From NCBI GenBank assembly GCA_011800155.1, contig CM022369.1, positions 3,782,001-3,846,000 of the forward strand: a DNA stretch of 64,000 bases, read 5' to 3'. How positions within the stretch are numbered: position 1 is the first letter of the stretch; the number at the start of each line of letters is the position of its first letter. Both the position numbers and the translations under genes were made by a program. The notes under the pieces were generated by a model that made no database searches, was not told the DNA's origin, and was given only the letters and a program-made list of their open reading frames with translations. The DNA comes from Flammulina velutipes. Its lineage: Eukaryota > Basidiomycota > Agaricomycetes > Agaricales > Physalacriaceae. Of this stretch, positions 31,874 through 44,361 are shown piece by piece.

Positions 31874-33608
31874 ATGTGTCTCTGTCTCAAAGCCCTCATC
31901 CTCATCGCTACATTCTCCATCACTCTAGGTTTCCCACTGGAATTCAATGTCTCCGCCATAACACGCCGCACAACACTGCCTCTCGGAAACGCGCACGACA
32001 TGACATACACCACTGAAATCACACTAGGCGGCTCTGATCAGATCTACACCGTCGTACTCGACTCCGGGAGGTATGTTCGAGCTCAATTCCTCCCATCTCG
32101 CTAAAGTCCTAACACTAACTTACCTCACACAGTCATGAGTTCTGGGTGACGCCGCTGGACCAGAAGTCGGTGCTCAACAGCCAGAATACTGGGAAGACGG
32201 CGGGCATTGGATATGTGGGTTTTGCTGCTGGAGGTAGGCCTTACCTTCCCCTCGAGTTTCGCTCGTTTTACTATATATTGACATCACCTACATAGGAACA
32301 ATCAAAACGGCAGATCTCACCTTTGCCGGACACAAGATCCCAGCTCAAAGTTTCTGTACGTGGACTTCATTATCGTCACTTAGTGCTAAGCTCCAATCCC
32401 TCTAGTCGAAATCCCCGAATCCCAAGTACCCCAGAACCTTCAAAGCAAGAACACCCAAGGAATCATAGGCCTTCGCATTGACCAACCAAGCAGCATATCA
32501 GACGTCTGGCAAAATACCGCTGCAGCATATAGTCCCCTGCAAAGACTATTCACGCAGGAAACAGCAGTACCTCGTATTGTCACGATGCTGCTTGGGCGTT
32601 CAAACGGTTCGTCTTCACGCTCCAAATTTCAAGGTTCAAGATCCTCTCATCTGAACTGTCTGCAGATCCAACCGATAGCTCCCCAGGCTTCTTCACCGTC
32701 GGCTCCGTTCTAGAGGAATACGCCAAAATCAAAGACCAGCCTAAACTCAAAACCAACCCAGAGGCGCACTTTAAATTCCTAATGGACGACCACAGCATGC
32801 GAGTCGAGGAAGATCTCATTTCAGCAGAAACCACCATGAAGACGGCGAGTATGGCGGATAGAAAGAAGCTTACTGCTTTTGTCGACAGTGGATTCTCGTT
32901 CAACCAAGTTCCCCCGTACGTTCCCATTTTTGATTCTTGATGCTCGTTTGACATGGAGATGATTTATAGGTCGGTCGCGGATGATATCTACATGGGGTAT
33001 CCTGATGCACAGAAGATCGGAACGCCAGGTGACGATGAAGTATGGATCCTTCCTTGCACGGAGGAAGTCCGTGTGGTGTTCAGGCTCAGCAAAGACTCGG
33101 AAGAGATTCCAATCCATCCGCTGGACGCTACAATGTACGCTTTCCTGCCGTGTACATTTAAAGTGCTCACATTATTTCTACAGAGATCCGAGCCAGTTGG
33201 GGATAAATGACATTGTGATGAATGATAAAAAGATGTGTATTGGAGCGGCAAGTCCTTTATCTTTGTTTCTCAGTGACCAAGGTTTTATTCATAGATCTCA
33301 CCAGTTCCAACCAATTGGCTTCCAAACGGAGGTGGCAGACGTCATTTTGGGAGCCGCGTTTCGTGAGTAGACTCTCCCCTCCGAAGCTTGGTATTCACAT
33401 GCGCCACAGTCCGTAACGTCTATGCATTAACCAACTTTGGTGAAGACGTCAAAGAGAATCCCAAAGATGGGTATATGCAGTTCTTGGGAAGGACTGATCC
33501 CAAACAAGGTTAGTTCCAGCGATACGATATCTCACGAGGCTGATAGGCGTTGATATTATAGCATCTGATGATTTCAGGAAGGTACGTTGCGGGGGTGAGT
33601 GCAAATAG
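31874..33608 (+). CDS. secreted pepsin-like aspartic protease 1 (family A1)
   Basis: The predicted signal peptide is MCLCLKALILIATFSITLG. Small exons encode MTYTTEITLGGSDQIYTVVL, then the first active-site motif LDSGSHEFWV made across an intron. GTIKTADLTFAGHKIPAQSF and GLRIDQPSS follow. The second active site is TAFVDSGFSFNQVP. The tail reads VWILPCTEEVRVVF, IPIHPLDAT, KKMCIGA, DVILGAAFLRNVYALTNFG and a Cys-containing end FRKVRCGGECK. Both catalytic Asp are present, though the first motif is DSG instead of the usual DTG. The layout matches pepsin A1 proteases, shortened in loops. Paired in tandem with protease 2. Confidence 0.85.
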
Positions 33609-33855
33609 AGAAAAGTCGATACAAATACGGGTAGAACGATACATGAATTTAGAATAATATAGCATTAATTTACGCTGTCAGCAATATTTGTGGCGCACTG
33701 AAAATATTCGTCCCGATACTGATTTAAAGTGGTAAACTGCGGAGCACATACGAGTAGGTGAGCAGTAGAATAACGAAGTTGGTAAACATAATCAATGCTG
33801 ACGAACGAGCCTGAAGGCCGCGCCAAAACACCACGAGCTGGAGGCAGATCGAACT

Positions 33856-33908
33856 GTGTGGCGCTGTTTATTTGGTTGTTTGCCTCTTTCTTTCCTACCA
33901 CCATCATC
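33856..33908 (+). promoter_or_regulatory. recurrent GTGTGGCG...TACCACCATCATC element
   Basis: GTGTGGCGCTGTTTATTTGG and CCTACCACCATCATCGTTCG here are almost identical to the copy at 31271, indicating recent duplication with the protease unit. Confidence 0.5.
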
Positions 33909-34325
33909 GTTCGTCGTTCATACCTCAAACTCATCGCGAACGGGATCGTCTTACGCGCAGCGTACGCGTATACAATGGATAATTCACGATGAATGAGAGC
34001 TCTGCCAGTCGTTGACAGAGCGTTGAAAATAATTTGTTCACGGCGTCCAAGCATCCTGACGATTTGGATTTACCAGCCCTGCTTTTTCTTACTCCCGTGC
34101 CCAAAGACGGTCAAGAAAGATATCCCTCATTGGAGTCACCCTAAAGACAGGATTGCGCGCGAAAGAAGTGGAAAAACGATGAATTAGCTTGGCCTCGCTT
34201 GGTGCGTCCTTTGCTGCCTATCTGCGCGCGACTAATCAGTGAAAACGATGTAGGAAGCCTTGTCGCTCCTGTGTTCATGGTCGTCGTTGATTCGCCCATA
34301 TACGCCCTCTTCGTTAACGCGCAAC

Positions 34326-34790
34326 GTCGTGTTCGACGAATCGGACCGCTATTCAGTTGATAGTCAATCGATCATACGCGCAAAGGACCTGCGTGGAGGA
34401 CGCAATATCCCTGGTGACTGTGCCGCCTGCGTCGTTAGTGTCGGCCTCATCGAGGATTTTGTCATGCCCTTCGAGGCAGTCCTGTCCCCCATACGCACCG
34501 CTTTCAGCAAAAAGGGCGGTTCGCAACTGGCGAATGCCCGCAGATGTCCTGATGGTTTCTTGTGCATTTGCCACTTCGCGACCATCCTCTCGAGCAGGGG
34601 CAAACTACGTGGCGTCGCTCTGCTCTACATCCACTCGACGGTACCGTCTTCCGAGCCGAAGCCTTGAAGCCAGCTGATGACTTCCACACTTTTGGGATGG
34701 GGGATATGTCTAGGGAGGCCTATAACTGCCTCGCAAAGGATGCTGTGAACGCTGGCCTGTGACCCGACTTGGACATGGTCGGCAAGCAAT
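34326..34790 (+). pseudogene. decayed copy of the protein kinase at 12081-13103
   Basis: Stretches align in order to the intact kinase: GACTGTGCCG, GTCATGCCCTTCGAGGC, AGATGTCCTGATGG, CACTTCGCGAC, CTCTACATCCACTCGACGGT and GATGCTGTGAACGCTGGCCT. The catalytic loop HGDIKPAN is destroyed (it now reads GGSQLANA), segments are missing, and the frame closes early. It is clearly a dead copy. Confidence 0.85.
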
Positions 34791-35219
34791 GCTTAATGCT
34801 ACGTGAATATACAGCCTTCTCTCCATTCACTGTAGGTTTTACTAATAGTAAGAGTAGGTGACTCCTTCGCGATAGCCGGAGGCTCGTAGAGATGGTGATA
34901 GTCAAGCTTGCCTATGATTCGCTCTTCATCACAAAAATCCCATCAGGCGCCAATTTCGTACTCGTTTCTATGCTCCATCCCATATCCAGAGAATACAACT
35001 CTTTAGAGGTGTTGTTTCGACCCTGTATACAGCCATCGCAAATCGTTACTCTGGATTTCTCATATACCTAACCTCAATGCTACTTGGTTGCCAATGACAT
35101 GGACTGCCATACACAACCAACCGCGACTTCTCTAGTATCGCCTACCCCATTTCATCGCCTTGTCGGGTCTCCGACGACATTTAAAAAAGCACAACACTTT
35201 GTCCTAACTTCACAACACA

Positions 35220-36954
35220 ATGCATCTCCGTCTCAAAGCCCTCATCCTCCTCACTGCTACCTTGTCTAAAACCACATTCAGCTCCCCACTCGCACTCGAG
35301 CTCAACGTCAGGAGCCAGATCCTCCCGCGCACACCGCTGCCTCTCGGGAACGCGCGCGATATGATCTACACCACCGAAATCACGCTAGGCGGCTCCGATC
35401 AGGTATACACCGTCGCACTCGACACTGGAAGGTACCGCAAACCCCGTTTCCCCCCATCACACTAGTGTCCTTACATTGCCTCTCTACACAGCCATGAGTT
35501 CTGGGTAACGCCATTGGATAAGAAAACGGTGCCCAACAGTAAGGATACCGGGAAGACGGCGGAGATTAGTTATGTGGACTCTAGCGTTGAAGGTTACTGG
35601 AGTCTTTTGCCTTCGAGGTATCGCTCATTGACAATCACCTATGTGTAGGACCGATCAAGACAGCAGATCTCTCTTTCGCCGGGCACAATATTCCTGATCA
35701 AGCCTTTGGTGCGCGTGCTCCCCACCGTCGCTTAAACTCAATTACTCAAACAATCCTCTTATTGTAGTCGAAATTCCCGCGTCCCAAGCGATGAAGGACA
35801 TCCAAGGAGTCATAGGCCTCCGCATCGACCAACCAAGCAGTATAGCAGCCGCCTGGAAAAACACCGCAGCGGCATACAGCCCCCTCCAACGGATATTCAC
35901 ACAAGAGAAAACCGCCGTACCGCGTATTGTGACAATGCTGCTTGGACGCTCGGTCGGTACGCTTGTCTCTTGTCTTCATCTTCACCCCTTTCATTTCTGA
36001 ATCTGTTCAAAGATCCAACAGATAGCACACCCGGCGTCTTCACGATCGGCTCCGTCCTAAAAGAATACACAGAGATCAAAGACGAGCCCAAGCTCAGAAC
36101 TACGCCGGGCGCGCACTTCAAATTCCTAATGGACGATTACAGCATGCGAGTCGAGGAGAACCTCATTTCTGCGGATACGGCTATGAAGCCGGCGAGTATG
36201 GCAGATTTAAGGAAACTTACTGCGTTTGTGGATAGCGGGTTCTCGTTCAACCAAGTTCCCGAGTATGTTCACATTTTCAATTCTCAACACTCTTTTGACG
36301 GCTCATAGGTCTGTGGCGGAAGATATCTACCTGACGTATCCTAATGCAGAGAAGACCAACATAGACGATATAGGTGAGGTATGGATCCTTCCGTGTACGG
36401 AGGAAGTGCGTATGGTGTTTAGGTTTGGCGAAGACTCAGATGAGATTCCGATTCATCCGTTGGATGCTACGTTGTATGCCCACTTCCCACCCGGCTCCCC
36501 CGTCAGTTCTAAATCTTCTACAGCGATCCCAGCCAGCTGAAGAAAGACGAAATCGTGAAAGACGGTCAAAAAATGTGCATCGGAGCGGCAAGTCCTTTCT
36601 TTTTGTTTCTGAGTGACCCAAGTCTTATACACAGATCCCACTAGTTCCAGCCAATAGTCTTCGAAACGGAGGAGACTGACGTCATTTTGGGAGCTCCATT
36701 TCGTGAGTAGACTCTCACCTCCGAGTCTTAGCATTTACCTACGCCACAGTCCGTAATGTGTACGCATTGACAAACTTTGGTGAAGACGTCACAGAAAATC
36801 CCAAAGATGGGTATATGCAGTTCTTAGGAAGGACTGATTCCGACAAAGGTTAGTTCCAGCGATACGACACTGTATTCCGAGGCTGATAGGCCTTGATATT
36901 ATAGCATCTGAGGATTTCAGGAAGGTACGTTGTGGAGGTCAGGCCTGCAAATAG
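35220..36954 (+). CDS. secreted pepsin-like aspartic protease 2 (family A1)
   Basis: This is a close tandem duplicate of protease 1 with the same exons and introns. The signal peptide begins MHLRLKALILLTATLS. The first active-site motif is the canonical LDTGSHEFWV, the second TAFVDSGFSFNQVP. VWILPCTEEVRMVF, IPIHPLDAT, QKMCIGA, DVILGAPF and RNVYALTNFG follow, and it ends FRKVRCGGQACK. All frames join without a break. Such proteases act on proteins at acid pH outside the cell. Confidence 0.87.
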
Positions 36955-37276
36955 AGATAAATCGACACAAATATGGATAGAACGATACAATAATACAGAA
37001 TTAATTTCCATCCCATTGCCATCATCTGAGCCTTGTTCGTTAAGTCGTCCGTGATGTTGTTCCCTGCTGATTCGTTGCTTCAAGCAAAAACGAATCAGAT
37101 TTCAAAGGGCGCGCTGTTCGGCTCAATGGCCAGTTGCCGAGGATCTACATGGAGGACGCACCTTATCTTCTCCGGCAGTCAATCTGTATCGTCCTCGAAC
37201 TATTGTTTCGTTCGGAAATCATTCATAAAACGTGTTGGCGGGTCTCGTATGCAGCAGCGCCGTATCGCTGGCCGCG
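36955..37276. other. intergenic, convergent ends
   Basis: Convergent 3' flanks of protease 2 and the poly-Gly protein. Nothing else is seen. Confidence 0.5.
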
Positions 37277-38223
37277 TCAATCGGCAGAATCGGGACCATT
37301 CGAGTCCTGACCAGCGCTCGAATCAACTAGCCAGCTTTCGATCTTCTCGTTGACGGATACAACCGGGGTCGACGTGCGGGAGAAAGAGTCATCGTTGTCG
37401 TCGTCCTCATCATAGAGGGCAGGGAGGTCCAGAAAATCTTCAAAGATATCAGTAAGATTTCATGTCCGAAACTGTGTAGGCACAAACCGTTCCCCCCAAA
37501 AATCTGATCAAACTCGTCTCCATCGAAATCTCCACTGGCTATCCTTTGCGACAGAGGCAGTCGCGTCGAACCCTGTGCTGGCAAACCCGCAGACTCAATG
37601 CCCTCCATACCGACTGGGTGATCATTGCCACTGGCACCAGTCTCGTCACCACCCGCACCCGCACCGCCACCCGCACTGCCACCACCACCACCACCACCAC
37701 CACCACCACCACTGACATCGTTCCTGAGGCGGAGCAGTCTCAAATACCGCTCCCGAGCAGGGATGTTAGGCTTCGGCGTGAATATGATTTCTTCGTGTAG
37801 CGCGAGGACCGCATCCATGAGCGCACGAGCGTGCGGATGAAAAGTGGGCGGAAATGTCCCTCCATTCAACCTTTTTAAACGTCGCACACGTAGGACAGCA
37901 GCGAGGTTGACGAATAGCGGATTCAGATAATCACGAACTCCACACGGGAAGGGGGGAAAGATATTTCCGTGCTCATCACGCAAAAGACCATCAGGATGGG
38001 AGTAATAAGATGTTCGTACACGATCGCGATATGTGGACATCGGTTCCCCATTGATGAGGAAATGAGAGGGACGAAGGACGACGAGCTCAAATGTGCGTTG
38101 AAAACTTTCGAGTGGTGTGGGTTCCTGCGGAGATGTCAGTTGGGCTGTAATGTGAACAGTAGGGCAGGAAAATGCGTACCCAAAGTATGCGTGAGGGGGC
38201 ACGGCCCGAGTCAAGATGCCCAT
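37277..38223 (-). CDS. hypothetical protein with a poly-Gly tract (298 aa)
   Basis: Exon 1 (38223-37488) starts MGILTRAVPPHAYFGYAFSC. After an intron (37487-37438), exon 2 continues DFLDLPALYDEDDDNDDSFS and ends at 37277. Coding length is 897 nt. The first ~190 residues are globular and contain TYRDRVRTSYYSHPDGLLRD and FPPFPCGVRDYLNPLFVNLA. A run of about eleven Gly encoded by an ACC/GGT microsatellite (around 37680-37713) leads to a disordered acidic C-terminus. I do not recognise the family. No signal peptide or membrane helix is evident. Confidence 0.65.
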
Positions 38224-39104
38224 CGTCGATCAGTTCTATGGGATGGGGTAAGTTGGGGTAAGGGTGACTTGATGGGTAGTAAATGACACACTAACTTTGT
38301 CGCGCTAAATTGTCCTTCTTGCATTTTGCAGTCAATAGCAATACATCGTGGAGGCAGGCGGATATGAAGATCGTAGAATAACTATCGTGGAGGCGATGGA
38401 TTGGAAGCGAGACTGCAACGTGTCAGAAGATGAAGTGAGGAGAAACGAGACGCACGCCAGGCCATGTTCTCAGGGTCTCTCAAAGTGAACTCGCTATGAG
38501 CCAGGCTCCATTTAGACGTGATAAGTTCAAGCTGCGGGAACGGATGTCGATTTAAACGGAAAACAAGGCGGGAAATTGACGTACAATGGCAGCTCGTTCT
38601 CTGATGTGATGAGCGTCGGGAGGGGGTACGAAGTGGGTATATTGATGGGACAGATCAGTCTCTCCTCTGACGAGGCAAACGAATTCGCGCCCCCGGCTCG
38701 GAGGCGTCTTGTCATTTTCATTGAGCGGTTCCTCGGACGAGCCCGATCTGGGGGCTTGACGGAGCGACGGTATATTTAGATGAGGTATAGCTGGAGCTGT
38801 AGAGAACATATCGGCGGTAAGGTCGTCCTTTGAATGCGACAGATACATTCTGTGCAGAGAAACGACGGAGCGAGCTCGCAAAGTCTCACACAGGGGTTAA
38901 CTGGGAATCGCGCAGGATTATGTTTGCTATTTTCCGTCTTCTCTCGCTGTAGCCTGGGTGAAATGACGAGCCTTAAGGTCCGTCGTTGAATTGGTGGTGA
39001 GTCCGTAAAAAGAAAGAAACAAAATATTGTGGCTGTGTCAACGGTTGTTCCTCTCACGCTATTTCAAGTTTCCTCGAGCTTGATTATTTGCTATGATACT
39101 GTAA
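38224..39104. other. gene-free stretch
   Basis: Open frames at 38552-38881 and 38776-39057 (minus) lack family patterns. It holds the promoter of the poly-Gly gene and the 3' flank of protease 3. Confidence 0.45.
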
Positions 39105-40837
39105 TTAACAAGGCCGTCCTTTACAACGAACCGTTTCAAATTCTTTGTGCGCTAAGGACAAAATCCTCAGTAACTTGAAACCTCTCCGATTACAACTTAC
39201 CTTTCTTCGGGTCTGTCCTAGCCATCAGCTGCGTGTAACCATCTACCGCCTCAGGATTCTCCTCATCCCCGAGGATATTGTCTCCATAGTTCGTTAGGGA
39301 GTAGACGTTGCGAACTGAATAACGAAGTTAGTACTTGCCGGACTCTGAAGAAGAATGACTCACGGAATGGCATTCCAAGAATTATGTCCAGCTCGTTGGT
39401 CTTGAAGGTAATAGGCTGGAACTGAGAGGATGATGCATAAGTATGCTAATGTAGCCTAGATGCCAAGAACACTCCAAAGACTCACTGATCCTATACACAG
39501 ATCATTCTCATCATCAAGCTCTATTTCGAACTGGCTTGGATGACTGGAACGTGGGTCAATGATTGAAGATCGGAAGTAGATATATGCGAACTGACAATGT
39601 TGCATCCAAAGGATGGATGAAGATGTCTTTGCCACTGATCTTAAACGTGATTTCAACTTCCTGAGTGCACGGAATTACCCAGACGGGACCGAGAGCTTGC
39701 ACATCAACGAGCTTTGCCTTGGGATATCCTGAGTAGAATTCCTTTGCTACTTTTCTGCTATAATCAGTATGTGATCGCCTCCGTCATCAATGAACGCACC
39801 CCGGAACCTGGTTGAACGAAAAGCCACTATCGAGGAAAGCGGTGAGCCGTTGGGGGTCTGTACTTCCGCTCAGATTAACCATGGTCTTCGCAGAAACAAC
39901 CTTTTGGCCTGGCGCGATTATGCTGTCTTCGTCAAGGAGGAACGTGAAGTGGCGTCCGTGGACGACTGAGAGCTTTGGTTGACTCTCGATCCTATTGTAT
40001 CCATCCAGAATGGTGCCGACAGTGAATGTTCCGCCAGACGAATCTTCAGAGCCTAGTGTAAATCATGTTGAAATAATGTGGCGCAACATATGTTAGCGGG
40101 ATACTGACCGACGGTTCGGCCCAGCAGCATCGTCATGATGTGCGGTAGAGTATCATCTTGCAGAAAGATCCTATGAAGTGGAGCATACCCAACACGAGAT
40201 TGCACTGCGTTGAGTATTCCCTCGTTTTTCTGTAGAGCCAGACCCATCATTGCGAATACCGGCAATGCGGAGGCTTCTTCTCGGGATGCTTCGACTTGAC
40301 GGCGAGATACGGTAAGTGATTATTTCTGAGAAGAATGAATAAAACGCGCACTAAAGCTTTGATCATGGATTGTAAAGCCGGCAAATTCGAGGTCGGTGGT
40401 CTTTACTGGTCCTATCCGAACGGTCAATTCGTTGAAGGAGAATAGAGTGACATGCATGCCTGCAATATTCAGCTTGAGATCAACATATTCCGCTGTTGCT
40501 TCGGCCCCGGCATGCAAGGCATCGGGAACTGGTTTACCACTCGGTGGCGCCACCCAAAATGTTGAGCTACGCCGCGGTCACATTTTGAGTGTTCGAATAT
40601 GTGACCACATTGCCTGAATTACCTTCCAGTATCCAGTTGAGCATCGTAAACCGCCATGCTCGACCCAGATTCGCCGAGGGATACCTTCGTCGTGTATATC
40701 ACGTCGCGGTGGCTTTGTAGTTCGATGGATGCGCGCCGTTGGTGCCAGTGTGCGGTGACGTCGAGGTGAAGTGGTCCTCCAAACACTAGCCCGGCAGAGG
40801 GAATCACAGTAAGGAGTAGAAAAGAGAGGTGTTGCAT
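39105..40837 (-). CDS. secreted pepsin-like aspartic protease 3 (family A1)
   Basis: Minus-strand relative of proteases 1 and 2. The signal peptide is MQHLSFLLLTVIPSAGLVFG. The first active-site motif, joined across an intron, is the classic LDTGSSTFWVAPP. ADLEFAGFTIHDQSF-like and GLAL segments follow, and the second motif is TAFLDSGFSFNQVP. VWVIPCTQEVEITF, IFIHPLDAT and RNVYSLTNYGDNILG lead to the end FETVRCKGRPC. Both catalytic Asp are intact and every exon joins in frame. It is tandem with protease 4 and points the other way from proteases 1 and 2. Confidence 0.85.
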
Positions 40838-41434
40838 TGTTTTTCAGGATGCACGGACATCTTGCGCGGATTTTATTGAATGTCGCAGGGAGTAGCCTAG
40901 ATACAGTAGCTGTTACCAGCAGGAGATTTACTCATAGGTAAGTAGTTGTATTCGTAACTTCAGGTAAGGACCGTAGTTTGGGGTTCGTTGCAAAGCCAGT
41001 GTCCGGATGTATCCAAGGCAAATGCTTCCGGAATCCGAGTCGATCTCATTGCGTTTTGGCCAGGCTCTGCTAGTAAATTTCGCGGCATTTTCCTATCATT
41101 CTCTCATTCTGTTGAGGATTCGTCTGCATCGTGCATGCCGAGCAGATAATGACGGTAAGAAGGAAGAGAGAGTAAACAACACCACACAGGGGACTAACCC
41201 AATTCGTCGAGATATGCTTCATTCTGATTAGGTTGATATTGACGGACTGTTGTTGACAATCACTCTAGAGCGTTATGTTTGCGATCACACCAAAACATGT
41301 ATCATCTCCGCATTCAACGGGAACTCCCTCAAAGACTAGTGCTGGGGTACAGAATGGAGAACTTCTAAGATTACTATGTTAACTATATTACAATAAATAT
41401 GGACTATCTATCACATTCACTGATCATCTCTAAA
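40838..41434. other. intergenic between proteases 3 and 4
   Basis: Promoter of protease 3, including an inverse-orientation copy of the recurrent element at 41151-41189. Confidence 0.5.
41151..41189 (-). promoter_or_regulatory. recurrent GTGTGG...TACC element (minus strand)
   Basis: Read on the minus strand it gives CTGTGTGGTGTTGTTTACTC and then TTCCTTCTTACCGTC. It lies about 320 bases upstream of protease 3. The ACC part is weaker than in other copies. Confidence 0.45.
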
Positions 41435-43159
41435 TCAACATGGTTTCCCTCCACACCGGGCCTTTTCGAAGTCCTTATGCGCTACGTACAACCACCAATC
41501 AGTAATTGCTAACCCACCCACAACTACCAGCACTCACCTTTCTTCGGATCCGTCCTGGCCATGAACTGCATATACCCATCCGACACCGTTTCAGGATTCT
41601 CCTCATCCCCGAGGATAGCCTCCCCGAAGTTGGTTAGCGCATAGACATTGCGGACTGGGAAATATCGTAAGCCCCCGAACGTGCTACGGAGCGAATCCAC
41701 TCACGGAATGACGACGCAAGGATAATGTCCAGTTCGTTCGTTTTGAAGTGAATAGGTTGGAACTACGAGAGAGAATGGTCAGACTCATAAAGAATAAGAC
41801 CAGATGAAGAACTCACCGATCCTATACACATATCCTCCTCGTCATCGATTTCGATCTCTTCCATCTCGAATTGCCTTGGGTGACTAGGTAAGGATGGGTA
41901 AATAATTGATCAATGAGTGGAGAATAACGTGTAACTGACAACGTCGCGTCCAGGGGATGGATGTAGATCTCCTCCCCGCCGATCTTGAACATGATTTCGA
42001 CTTCCTGCCTGCACGGGAGCAGCCACACGGGGCCTATATCTTGTATCTCGAAGTACTGAGCCTTAGGGTAGCCAGAGTAAAACGCATCGGCGACTTTTCT
42101 GCAGAAATTCATAAGCTACCCGTCACTGTGCAAACGACAACATACTTCGGGACCTGATTGAAAGAAAATCCACTATCAACGAAAGCAGTCAGCCTTTTCG
42201 GATTCGCAATGCTGTCTGGGAGGTTGACTCTGGTCTTGGTGGCGGAGATGATTTTGTCCCCAGGGGCGACGATGCTGTCCTCGTCTAAGAGGAGCGTGAA
42301 ATGTCGTCCGTGCGCGACTGGGATTTTGGGCTGCTCTTGGATCTTTTCGAAACCTTCCAAGATTGAGCCGACGGTGAACTTCCCAGGGAAAGGATCAGTG
42401 GGGTCTAGGATGTATGAGTGACGCAAAGGGAGATGCTGGTGGGAGTCTGACCTAACGATCGTCCCAGTAGCATTGTCATGATGTGAGGCAGGCTCTTGTC
42501 TTGCAGAAAAATCCTATGTAGAGGGGAGTAGCCAACATGGGACTTCAACGTTCTGAGGATCGGATCCTTCTTATCGGGGCCCAGACCAATCATTGCGAAT
42601 ACCTGTAACGACGGGTAATCTTCTTCAAATACTTCGACTGCGACAGCGGATATGGTGAGTATTTGAGCAAGGAAGAAAGAACGAACGTACTATAGCTTTG
42701 ATCGTGGATTGTGAATCCGGCGAAATCAAGGCTGGCCGTTTTGATTGGTCCTAGTCAGATGATGAGCCAGCTGAACGGGCAAGAGGAGAATTTGCGCACC
42801 TGTGAGGTCCATTTCGAGCTCTACGTAGTTGGACGTTGCTTTCAAGCCTGTATCGACACTGTCGTGCACGGGTTCATCAACTGGCGGTGCCACCCAGAAG
42901 GTCGAGCTGTGCATTTGAGTCAGGGAATATATGAGCGATAGATGTAGGCATACCTTCCAGTATCCAATTGAGCGTCGTGTACTTGCTTTGACGCGCCTAG
43001 AGTTATCTTGGTCGTATATATGATGTCGTTGAGGCTTTCGGCCTCGAAAGTTGAGCGACGGAGGTTTCTGCGCGAGGTAGCTGTAACATCGAAGTGCAAT
43101 GGCCCTGCGAGGCTGAGGCTCGCGGAAGATAGAGCAGTGAGGATAAGGAAGGGATGCAT
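41435..43159 (-). CDS. secreted pepsin-like aspartic protease 4 (family A1)
   Basis: Tandem partner of protease 3. The signal peptide begins MHPFLILTALSSASLSLAG. Landmarks are NDIIYTTKITLGASKQV, LDTGSSTFWVAPP, TAFVDSGFSFNQVPK, VWLLPCRQEVEIMF, IYIHPLDATL and RNVYALTNFGEAILG, with the end FEKARCGGKPC. Both catalytic Asp are present. The C-terminal Cys pair is shared with proteases 1-3 and probably forms a disulfide. Confidence 0.85.
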
Positions 43160-44361
43160 GTTTGCCTGGATAAAACCGATATCGCAACCGCATATTTAGA
43201 GGCGGACATAGCTTGAATGCAGTGGATTTGGATAGTTTACGCGAAGATAAGAGATAAGGCGCAATGTGCGGTTGTCGCGTATTCCTGATAGACCTGCTGT
43301 TCTGGTGTTATTCCCGAGTATATGGTCATGGTTGGTCGCCCTTTGAAGGCCCCAAGTGGCATACTGCGGTTATCCAAGTAGATTAGTTGTGGTATAAATG
43401 ATAACCAGACATCCAGCTCACGATTGTAAGCGTTGTTTGCGAGTTGCATCGTTCCGTATCGACCGTGGATATGGTGATTATCTGGGTAGTTGGATAATGA
43501 CCAGGGCGGAGAAGACAGTGCTTTCGGGCCGATCCCACCAGTGCTTGCTATCGCGATATTACCCTAATTGTAGAAAACAGATAGAGGTTTGTATTCCTAT
43601 GTGCGGTCGTTCGTGAGGTGTTTTTAGGATATAGCGACCGTAGACGCACCATGATTGCTCTGGCTGAATGACTGTCTTTTTTTTATTCCCGTTCGACGTC
43701 TGCCAGGATGGTCACTTCCAGGTTAGCAACGAATTTGCGCCGGTGTGAATTAGCAGGATTTTCGTTCGTTCGAGCACTGTGTTCGCGCCATTTCCGTCTT
43801 TCTTCTTGTCTTATTCCTTCAGCAATTTCGTTGTTCGTCGTGCCCATCGGAGACAAAGGATGATGGTGGTAGGAAGAAAGAAGGAACGACTCGGTGTAAA
43901 CAACGCCACACAACGGATATGTAATGTTACCGTTGAGTTACCGCCATCAATTTCTTCCCGAACGGTTCCGTCATTGTCTCGTCGTGGATATATATGGCGT
44001 TGGCACGAGAATGTGATCATGGTATTGTGTTGACTCTCATTGAACTGAGAACTTACGAACTGAGAATACAAAGACCGCACTGGACGGCGACCTGTGCATC
44101 CCGCACCAACAGTAGTGGTCGCGTCATGGCGCACCACTCACCGTTGCACTGTGATCGTCGACCGTTATCACAAAGCATCGATATGGTACTCGATGCTACT
44201 CTTTCTATTGAGTACACCTCAACTGGATTAATCAAGCAACAAAGGTCTTTCACTGAAAATGAGGCATGTAGCCACTCACTTTGACAATCAAATTTCCACA
44301 GCCACTCTTTGAACGATCCCTTTTGATTTTTAGCCTCTACCTTCCCACTGTGTCACACGCA
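43160..44361. other. gene-free stretch upstream of protease 4
   Basis: It contains an inverse copy of the recurrent element at 43859-43913. Open frames are short and unrecognised. Confidence 0.5.
43859..43913 (-). promoter_or_regulatory. recurrent GTGTGGCG...TACCACCATCATC element (minus strand)
   Basis: Read on the minus strand: TTGTGTGGCGTTGTTTACAC, then CTTCCTACCACCATCATCC. It is about 700 bases upstream of protease 4. Confidence 0.5.

Larger units (their letters stand above)
33609..35219. other. stretch between proteases 1 and 2
   Basis: It contains another copy of the recurrent motif pair at 33856-33908 and the kinase pseudogene (next entries). No intact gene is seen. Confidence 0.5.

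Noticed and set aside
33665..34054. 129-codon minus-strand frame between proteases 1 and 2
   Set aside because: No domain pattern; it overlaps the recurrent upstream element read backwards.
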